Origin: Streptomyces sp. NRRL B-1140
GTDB lineage: Bacteria; Actinomycetota; Actinomycetes; Streptomycetales; Streptomycetaceae
DNA: 64,000 nt
Direction: 5' to 3'
Assembly (NCBI RefSeq): GCF_001280065.1
Contig: NZ_LGEA01000103.1
Coordinates: 1 to 64,000, forward strand
This document shows, in pieces, positions 57,907 through 64,000 of this stretch (position 1 is its first letter; each line of letters begins with the position of its first letter). The notes beneath the pieces are model-generated. The model was given only the letters and a program-made list of their open reading frames with translations, made no database searches and had not been told where the DNA came from. Made by a program: the position numbers and the translations under genes.

Positions 57907-58989
57907 TTGAAGCACCGACGCATACCCAAGCGGCGTGCAGCCGTGGCAGGTGCGGGCATCGCCGCGCTGGTCGCCGCGGGAGTGACGTTCCAGACCGCGA
58001 ACGCCAGCGAGACCCCTGAGGCGTCCGCGCCCCGGACCCTGTCGGTCACCGCGGCCGGAAAGCTCGCCTCGTCGCTGGCCGAGGACCTGGGCGGCGACGC
58101 GGCCGGGACGTACTACGACACCAAGAGCAAGAGCCTCGTGGTGAACGTGCTCGACGAGAGTGCCGCGCAGGCCGTGGAGAAGGCCGGCGCCAAGGCGAGA
58201 GTCGTGGCGAACTCCCTCGCCGAACTCAAGAGCGCCCGCAGCACGCTGAAGCAGGACGCGACGATCCCGGGTACCGCCTGGGTGACCGACCCGACGACGA
58301 ACAAGGTCGTCGTGACCGCCGACCGCACGGTCTCCAAGGCCGAGTGGGCGACCCTGACGAAGGTCGTGGACGGGCTCGGGGCGAAGGCCGAACTCAAGCG
58401 GTCCAAGGGGGAGTACAAGCCCTTCGTCGCCGGTGGCGACGCCATCACCGGTGGCAGCGGGCGCTGCTCTCTGGGCTTCAACGTGGTCAAGGGCGGTGAG
58501 CCGTTCTTCCTGACCGCGGGTCACTGCACCGAGGGCATCTCCACGTGGTCGGACTCCGGCGGCAAGGAGATCGGCACCAACGCGGACTCCAGCTTCCCGG
58601 GCAACGACTACGGGCTGGTCAAGTACACCGCCGAGGTCGACCACCCGAGTGAGGTGAACCTGTACAACGGGTCCACCCAGAAGATCTCGGGCGCCGCGGA
58701 CGCGACCGTCGGCATGGCGGTCACCCGGAGCGGGTCGACCACGCAGGTGCACGACGGCAAGGTCACGGGGCTCGACGCCACCGTGAACTACGGCAACGGC
58801 GACATCGTGAACGGGCTGATCCAGACCGACGTGTGCGCGGAGCCGGGTGACAGTGGCGGGTCGCTGTTCGCCGGGGACAAGGCGGTCGGGCTCACGTCCG
58901 GCGGCAGCGGTGACTGCACCTCGGGCGGGGAGACGTTCTTCCAGCCGGTGACCGAGGCGCTGTCGGCGACCGGGACGCAGATCGGCTGA
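57907..58989 (+). CDS. Streptogrisin-family secreted serine protease (S1E), second paralogue
   Basis: A 360-residue preproprotease. The start is TTG 57907, supported by a strong AGGAGGA six bases upstream and the basic signal [20 protein letters not shown]. It has a longer propeptide than the first paralogue, about 130 residues, of the type seen in streptogrisin C/D-like enzymes. The mature part starts near [19 protein letters not shown]. Triad: [29 protein letters not shown]. The '[20 protein letters not shown]' block aligns closely with the first protease, so the pair arose by duplication. A terminator follows. Confidence 0.93.
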   Translation: MKHRRIPKRRAAVAGAGIAALVAAGVTFQTANASETPEASAPRTLSVTAAGKLASSLAEDLGGDAAGTYYDTKSKSLVVNVLDESAAQAVEKAGAKARVVANSLAELKSARSTLKQDATIPGTAWVTDPTTNKVVVTADRTVSKAEWATLTKVVDGLGAKAELKRSKGEYKPFVAGGDAITGGSGRCSLGFNVVKGGEPFFLTAGHCTEGISTWSDSGGKEIGTNADSSFPGNDYGLVKYTAEVDHPSEVNLYNGSTQKISGAADATVGMAVTRSGSTTQVHDGKVTGLDATVNYGNGDIVNGLIQTDVCAEPGDSGGSLFAGDKAVGLTSGGSGDCTSGGETFFQPVTEALSATGTQIG

Positions 58990-59007
58990 CATGTGAGTGT
59001 GTGGAGT

Positions 59008-59036
59008 CCCGCCCCTTGTGCGAGGGGCGGGGCTTT
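59008..59036 (+). terminator. Terminator of the second streptogrisin gene
   Basis: CCCGCCCCT (59008-59016) pairs with AGGGGCGGG (59023-59031) followed by CTTTT. The next ~230 bases to 59270 contain no recognisable feature. Confidence 0.88.
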
Positions 59037-59270
59037 TGCGTGTCGTTTCGCCGGGTGAGGGTGCGCGTTTCGCGTGCCGCGGGGTGGTGGGTCGGGGCCG
59101 TGCCGGGGGGTGTCCGTCCTCGGAACGTCGCGATGGGCTTGCGTGCCGACTGACTGTGCGTTGACGCGACAACGCTGCGGGCGGACACCCCCCGACACGA
59201 CCCCTGCTCGCCACGCGGGTGCGGGCCGGCCGTGGTGGCGCCCTCTTGTACCCGCCGGGGCGGGGTGTGG

Positions 59271-60287
59271 TTACGGGGCCGCCTTTGCGCGCTTGCGTAC
59301 GATCGCCGCCGCCATGGTGATCGCGGCTCCTGCCACGGCCCATGCAGCCAGTACGAGGAGGGGGCCGGTCATCGCGTTGTTGTCGAAGTAGGCGATGGAG
59401 CGTGTCGACCAGGTGCCGGCGCCGGGGGGCAGGGCCGGGCCGATCGCCTTCCAGAAGGGCGGGAGGAGGGGTGGGGGCAGGGCGCCGCCCGCGCTGGGGT
59501 TGCCGAGGATGACCACCAGCAGGATGACCAGGCCGATGCCGATCGTCCCGAAGACGCCCTGGAGGGCGAGGGTGGCGGCGCCCACGGCGAAGATGATCAG
59601 GGTGCCCAGGCCCCAGAGGGCCGCGGTGCCGCCGGGCAGGGCGTCCAGGATCGGGCCGGTGATGAGGGCTCCGCCGAGACCGCCGATGATCGCGACCAGG
59701 GCCATGACCGCGAGGCGGATCGCGGCGCGGGTGGGGTTGGAGGGTTTCGCCCCGGCGCTGATGGCGAGGGCCGCGGCGCCCAGGTAGCCACCGACGCACC
59801 AGCCGATCACCAGGTAGAAGGACGAGAGCCCGTTGGGGTCGTGGGGCGCGGACGGGATCACGTCGATCGTCCGGATGGTGCGCCGCTCGGACTTCTCCAC
59901 GGTGGCGACGAGGGCCGTCAGCGTGGTGGAGAGGACCCTGCCGCCCCCGGAGGCGACCAGCAGGGTGTCGGTGCCGCCCCGGGGGTCGATGATCAGGGCC
60001 GCGTCGATGTCGCGGTGGGCGAGCCGGGTCCGGGCCGCCGCCGCGTCCGGCAGTGCGCGGGGGTCCAGGGGCGTGCCGGGGAGCTGTTCGAGCCGCCTGA
60101 CCGCCTGACCGGCCGCGGCCTGAGGGGCGACCACGCCGAAGGGCACGTCCTTGGGCTTCGGGTCGTGCAGTGCTCCCACGTACGAGGCGATGAACAGCAG
60201 CTGGAGCGCGATCACGCCGACGATGAGCAGGGTGGCCCGCGGTGTGACGGCGGCTCTCACCTCGGCGAGGAGCGAGCGGTGCGGCAT
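59271..60287 (-). CDS. DUF3533/YhgE-like membrane protein
   Basis: A 338-residue membrane protein from ATG 60287 (MPHRSLLAEVRAAVTPRATL). One N-terminal membrane helix (LLIVGVIALQLLFIASYVGA) is followed by a ~150-residue extracellular domain (FGVVAPQAAAGQAVRRLEQL). At least five C-terminal helices follow (SFYLVIGWCVGGYLGAAALA, LGTLIIFAVGAATLALQGVF), ending in a basic tail. This layout matches ABC-2-permease-like YhgE/Pip and DUF3533 proteins, some of which are linked to export or phage reception. The substrate is unknown. The ribosome site GGAGG is unusually close (one base) to the ATG. Divergent from dnaE2. Confidence 0.82.
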   Translation of the reverse strand: MPHRSLLAEVRAAVTPRATLLIVGVIALQLLFIASYVGALHDPKPKDVPFGVVAPQAAAGQAVRRLEQLPGTPLDPRALPDAAAARTRLAHRDIDAALIIDPRGGTDTLLVASGGGRVLSTTLTALVATVEKSERRTIRTIDVIPSAPHDPNGLSSFYLVIGWCVGGYLGAAALAISAGAKPSNPTRAAIRLAVMALVAIIGGLGGALITGPILDALPGGTAALWGLGTLIIFAVGAATLALQGVFGTIGIGLVILLVVILGNPSAGGALPPPLLPPFWKAIGPALPPGAGTWSTRSIAYFDNNAMTGPLLVLAAWAVAGAAITMAAAIVRKRAKAAP

Positions 60288-60391
60288 GCCTCCACGGTCG
60301 GGGGATGTGGGGTGTTTCCGCAGGTGGGGCGGGGCCGAACGGATGTCGTACACACATTCGAGGATGGGGGTATGGTGGGGGTGAGGTAGTT

Positions 60392-60407
60392 GGGAACAGA
60401 TGTTCGA
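60392..60407 (+). promoter_or_regulatory. LexA (SOS) box of dnaE2
   Basis: GGGAACAGATGTTCGA matches 14 of 16 positions of the actinobacterial LexA consensus TCGAAC-N4-GTTCGA, counting the free spacer. It lies 35 bases before the chosen dnaE2 start and covers an alternative upstream ATG, which argues against that ATG. A possible -10 (TATGGT) is at 60371-60376. Confidence 0.72.
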
Positions 60408-60441
60408 GAGCTGGTGTGGCTCACGAGTGCGGGAGGTGCGT

Positions 60442-63400
60442 GTGCCGGGGTTCACGCATCTGCACACCGTCTCCGGATTCTCGTTGCGTTATGGAGCCTC
60501 GCACCCGGAGCGGCTGGCCGAGCGTGCCTCCGAGCGGGGCATGGACGCCTTGGCGCTGACCGATCGCGACACGCTCGCCGGGGCGGTCCGGTTCTCGAAG
60601 GCCTGCGGGAAGGCGGGGGTCCGGCCGCTGTTCGGGGTCGATCTGGCGGTGGGGGGCGCGGAGCCCGGGAGCGAGCGGCGGGGGCGGCGCCGGACCCCGG
60701 TGCGGGGCGGTGCCTTCGTCGACGAGTCGGCCCCTCGGGTGACCTATCTGGCCCGGGACGGCGCCCGGGGGTGGGCGGACCTGTGCCGGCTCGTATCGGC
60801 CGCCCATGAGGGGGAGGGGACGCCCCTGCTGTCCTGGGAGCGCAATCACGCCCGGGGTGTGACCGTGCTGCTCGGGCCCGCGTCGGACGTCGGGCGCGCC
60901 CTGGCCGCGGGGCGGCCCGACCGTGCGGCGCGGCTGCTCGCGCCCTGGCGGGACGTCTACGGCGACGACCTGCGGCTGGAGGCCGTCTGGCACGGCCGGG
61001 AGGGTACGGGGCCGGGTTCGCTGCGGCTGGCCGCCCGTACCGTCGGGTTCGCCGCCGAGCAGCACATCCGGCCCGTGCTCACCAACGCGGTGCGGTACGC
61101 CGACCCGGGGCTCGGCCCGGTCGCCGACGTGCTGGACGCCGCCCGGCGGCTGGTGCCCATCGACCCGGCCCGGGGGCTGGACTCCGGTGCCGCCTGGCTC
61201 AAGGGCGCCGGGGACATGGCCGGTGTGGCGGAGCGGGTCGTGGAGGCCGCGGGGTTCCGGCGGGAGGCGGCTCCCCGGCTGCTGGAACAGACCCGGGCCA
61301 CGGCCGCCGAGTGCCTGGTCGACCCCGAGGACGATCTCGGGATCGGTACCGTCCACTTCCCCGAGCCGCATCTGGTCGGCGCCGGGCGCCGTACCGCCCA
61401 GCGGACGCTGGCCTCGCGGGCGGCGGCCGGGATGGTGCTGCGCGGGTACGACCGGCGACGGGAGTACTGGGAGCGGATGCACCACGAGCTGGACATCATC
61501 GCCCACCACGGGTTCGCCTCCTACTTCCTGACCGTCGCCCAGGTCGTGGACGACGTGCGGACGATGGGCGTCCGGGTCGCCGCCCGGGGGTCGGGGGCCG
61601 GGTCGCTCGTCAATCACCTGCTCGGTATCGCGCACGCCGATCCGATCGAGCACCGGCTGCTGATGGAACGGTTCCTGTCGAAGGAGCGGGTCGTGCTGCC
61701 CGACATCGACATCGACGTGGAGTCCGCGCGCCGGCTGGAGGTCTACCGCGCGATCATCGACCGGTTCGGCACCGAGCGGGTCGCGACGGTCGCGATGCCG
61801 GAGACGTATCGCGTGCGGCACGCCATCCGTGATGTGGGGGCCGCCCTGTCCATGGACCCGGCCGAGATCGACCGGGTCGCCAAGGCCTTCCCGCACATCC
61901 GGGCGCGGGACGCCCGCGCCGCGCTGGAGGAGCTGCCGGAACTGCGGGCCCTGGCGGGGGAGAAGGAGAAGTACGGGAGGCTGTGGGAGCTGGTCGAGGC
62001 GCTGGACGCCCTGCCGCGCGGGATGGCCATGCACCCGTGCGGGGTGCTGCTGTCCGACGCCTCGCTGCTCGCGCGTACGCCGGTCATGCCGACCAGTGGC
62101 GAGGGCTTCCCGATGTCGCAGTTCGACAAGGACGACGTCGAGGACCTCGGGCTGCTGAAGCTCGATGTGCTGGGCGTGCGGATGCAGTCGGCCATGGCGC
62201 ACGCGGTGGAGGAAGTGCGCCGGGTGTCGGGCGTCCGGGTCGATCTGGACGCCCTGGCGCCGGGTGACCCGGAGACGTACCGGCTGATCCAGTCCACCGA
62301 GACGCTCGGGTGCTTCCAGATCGAGTCGCCCGGGCAGCGGGACCTGGTCGGGCGGCTCCAGCCGGCCGGCTTCCACGATCTCGTCGTCGACATCTCGCTG
62401 TTCCGGCCCGGGCCGGTCGCCGCCGACATGGTGCGGCCGTTCATCGAGGCGCGGCACGGGCGGGCGCCGATCCGGTATCCGCACCCGGACCTGGAGGGGC
62501 CGCTGAAGGAGACCTACGGCGTCGTCGTCTTCCACGAGCAGATCATCGACATCGTCGACATCATGACCGGCTGCGGACGCGGCGAGGCCGACCGGGTGCG
62601 GCGCGGGCTGTCGGACCCGGAGTCGCAGGCGCGGATCAAGGTGTGGTTCGCCCGGCACGCGGCGGCGAACGGCTATGACGCGGAAACGATCCAGCGGACC
62701 TGGGAGATCGTCGAGGCCTTCGGTTCCTACGGCTTCTGCAAGGCGCACGCGGTCGCCTTCGCCGTGCCGACCTACCAGTCGGCGTGGCTGAAAACGCATC
62801 ATCCCGCCGCCTTCTACGCCGGGCTGCTCACGCACGATCCGGGGATGTATCCCAAGCGGCTGCTGCTGGCGGACGCGCGGCGCCGCGGAGTGCCCGTGCT
62901 GCCGTTGGACGTGAACGCGTCCGGGGTCGCACACCGTATCGAACTGGTGTCCGGTAAATGGGGGCTGCGATTGGCTCTTTCCGATGTGTACGGCATCAGC
63001 GAGGCCGAGGCGGCGCGCATCGCCGAGGGTCAGCCGTACGCCTCGCTGGTCGACTTCTGGGAGCGGGGCCGGCCCAGCCGCCCGGTGGCCCAGCGGCTCG
63101 CGCAGGTGGGAGCGCTGGACGCGTTCGGCGCCAACCGCCGTGATCTGCAACTGCATCTGACCGAGCTGCACCGGGGTGCCCGCGGCGGGGGCGGCGGCCA
63201 GTTGCCGTTGGCCGGGGGGCGGAAGACCGCACCGGCCGGGCTGCCCGACCTCACCTCCTCGGAGCGGCTCAGCGCCGAGCTGGGCGTGCTGTCCATGGAC
63301 GCCTCACGCAACCTGATGGACGATCACCGGCAGTTCCTCGACGAACTCGGCGTGGTGTCGGCGCGGCGATTGCGCGAGGCCCGGCACGGGGAGACGGTGC

Positions 63401-63945
63401 TGGTCGCGGGCGCCAAAGCGGCCACCCAGACGCCGCCGATCCGGTCCGGCAGGCGCGTCATCTTCTCCACCCTGGACGACGGCACGGGCCTGGTCGACCT
63501 CGCCTTCTTCGACGACTCCCACGACACCTGCGCCCACACCGTCTTCCACTCCTGGCTGCTGCTGGTGCGCGGGGTGGTGCAGCGCCGCGGCCCGCGCAGC
63601 CTCAGCGTGGTGGGAGCCGCCGCCTGGAACCTCGCGGACCTGCTGGAAGTGCGCCGGGAGGAAGGACTGGAGGGCGTCGCCGCCCGGCTGGCCGGTCCCG
63701 CTCCCGGTGAGGGCGGTTCCGGCGGAGAGGGTTCGGACGGTGAGGGGGCCGTGCGGCGACGGCTCGCCGGGTCGGAGGGCGTGCCCGCGCCGACCGGTTC
63801 CGCGGCCGGGGATCCGATGGAGCAGCGGAAGATCCGCATGTCCACGGGGTACGAGATGCACCCCTGGGCCGATCTGCGTCCGGCGGGCGAAGAGCCCGCG
63901 AAAACAAGGAAGTTGTGGCATCAGAGTCCGGGGAGTGCGGGATGA
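60442..63945 (+). CDS. dnaE2: Error-prone DNA polymerase III alpha subunit DnaE2
   Basis: A 1167-residue C-family polymerase for damage-induced translesion synthesis. GTG 60442 (MPGFTHLHTVSGFSLRYG) was chosen: GGGAGG at 60431-60436 is five bases ahead, and an upstream ATG (60400) lies inside the LexA box. Domains: PHP (THLHTVSGFS, with the His pair), polymerase palm with VAARGSGAGSLVNHLLG and the acidic LPDIDIDVESARR, fingers/HhH (YGFCKAHAVAFAVPTYQSAW) and a C-terminal OB fold (RRVIFSTLDDGTGLVDLAFF). It ends in a low-complexity Gly/Glu stretch plus a basic tail. The stop overlaps the next ATG, a Y-family polymerase, as in mutasome operons. Confidence 0.95.
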   Translation: MPGFTHLHTVSGFSLRYGASHPERLAERASERGMDALALTDRDTLAGAVRFSKACGKAGVRPLFGVDLAVGGAEPGSERRGRRRTPVRGGAFVDESAPRVTYLARDGARGWADLCRLVSAAHEGEGTPLLSWERNHARGVTVLLGPASDVGRALAAGRPDRAARLLAPWRDVYGDDLRLEAVWHGREGTGPGSLRLAARTVGFAAEQHIRPVLTNAVRYADPGLGPVADVLDAARRLVPIDPARGLDSGAAWLKGAGDMAGVAERVVEAAGFRREAAPRLLEQTRATAAECLVDPEDDLGIGTVHFPEPHLVGAGRRTAQRTLASRAAAGMVLRGYDRRREYWERMHHELDIIAHHGFASYFLTVAQVVDDVRTMGVRVAARGSGAGSLVNHLLGIAHADPIEHRLLMERFLSKERVVLPDIDIDVESARRLEVYRAIIDRFGTERVATVAMPETYRVRHAIRDVGAALSMDPAEIDRVAKAFPHIRARDARAALEELPELRALAGEKEKYGRLWELVEALDALPRGMAMHPCGVLLSDASLLARTPVMPTSGEGFPMSQFDKDDVEDLGLLKLDVLGVRMQSAMAHAVEEVRRVSGVRVDLDALAPGDPETYRLIQSTETLGCFQIESPGQRDLVGRLQPAGFHDLVVDISLFRPGPVAADMVRPFIEARHGRAPIRYPHPDLEGPLKETYGVVVFHEQIIDIVDIMTGCGRGEADRVRRGLSDPESQARIKVWFARHAAANGYDAETIQRTWEIVEAFGSYGFCKAHAVAFAVPTYQSAWLKTHHPAAFYAGLLTHDPGMYPKRLLLADARRRGVPVLPLDVNASGVAHRIELVSGKWGLRLALSDVYGISEAEAARIAEGQPYASLVDFWERGRPSRPVAQRLAQVGALDAFGANRRDLQLHLTELHRGARGGGGGQLPLAGGRKTAPAGLPDLTSSERLSAELGVLSMDASRNLMDDHRQFLDELGVVSARRLREARHGETVLVAGAKAATQTPPIRSGRRVIFSTLDDGTGLVDLAFFDDSHDTCAHTVFHSWLLLVRGVVQRRGPRSLSVVGAAAWNLADLLEVRREEGLEGVAARLAGPAPGEGGSGGEGSDGEGAVRRRLAGSEGVPAPTGSAAGDPMEQRKIRMSTGYEMHPWADLRPAGEEPAKTRKLWHQSPGSAG

Positions 63946-64000
63946 CCGTCCTTTGCGTACGTTTCCAGCCGCCGGCGACCGAGGCGGATCTGCCCCATCT
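63942..64000 (+). CDS. Y-family DNA polymerase (ImuB/DinB-like), 5' fragment
   Basis: Only the first 19 codons are in the window (MTVLCVRFQPPATEADLPH). ATG 63942 overlaps the dnaE2 stop (ATGA), and GGGAG lies upstream. The hydrophobic start followed by CVRF, and the position behind dnaE2, fit the Y-family-like proteins that accompany DnaE2 in actinobacteria. The assignment rests mainly on context. Confidence 0.7.
   Translation, partial: MTVLCVRFQPPATEADLPH

Noticed and set aside
60338..60355. Second LexA-like site (CCGAACGGATGTCGTA) before dnaE2
   Set aside because: Only the left half matches; the right half deviates at several positions. The site at 60392-60407 is far better.

Overview
The window is high-GC actinobacterial chromosome that is almost certainly Streptomyces. 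The signs are third-position G/C bias throughout, frequent GTG/TTG starts with GGAG-type ribosome sites, a Streptomyces 5S rRNA end, streptogrisin proteases, a SepF-like protein, a DmdR-type iron box, one TTA (bldA) codon, and intergenic repeats typical of this genus. From memory, the gene order resembles the conserved core stretch of the S. coelicolor chromosome running from the dnaE2/sflA neighbourhood to pyrG/recN. That synteny was not checked by any search.

Left part (1-20 kb): the 3' end of a 5S rRNA with its terminator; a large Arg/Asp/Gly-repeat protein with a TPR-like C-terminus; a DUF1015 protein; a HAD phosphatase; a three-gene siderophore ABC importer under an iron box; an SCP2 protein; a tlyA-nadK-recN run with a small protein in front; a GT4 glycosyltransferase; a PucR regulator; an LLM oxidoreductase with a TTA codon; a GH15 glucosidase; and pyrG.

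Middle (20-37 kb): a Nudix hydrolase, an NB-ARC/TPR protein, ald, and a chromosome-organisation operon (ParA-like, ribbon-helix-helix-like protein, scpA, scpB, rluB). This is followed by a NrtR-like Nudix regulator and an ADP-ribosylglycohydrolase behind a perfect 23-bp-arm inverted repeat, a Tat-type Rieske lipoprotein, and the operon-like run aroH-tyrA-cmk-plsC-der.

Right part (37-64 kb): two poorly characterised proteins; an Rpf-LysM protein behind a Crp-like site and a hairpin-rich leader; a branched-chain amino-acid-type ABC system in which LivH, LivM and LivG are fused in one ORF, with LivF, a small zinc-ligand-like membrane protein, and a divergent lipoprotein plus substrate-binding lipoprotein; a WYL regulator whose end overlaps an orphan cytochrome oxidase subunit I; an I78-like small protein; PAP2 and PIG-V-like membrane enzymes; an MFS exporter; a glutaryl-CoA dehydrogenase-like enzyme; SflA; a DUF5685 protein with a Cys-rich tail; two tandem streptogrisin-type proteases; a DUF3533-like membrane protein; and a LexA-boxed dnaE2 followed by the first codons of a Y-family polymerase.

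No prophage, insertion sequence, CRISPR array or tRNA was recognised. The most distinctive candidates for new biology are the RDD-repeat/TPR protein, the ParA/RHH/ScpAB operon, the NrtR/ADP-ribosylglycohydrolase pair with its 51-bp palindrome, the fused Liv transporter with altered ATPase motifs, and the SflA/DUF5685 divergent pair.
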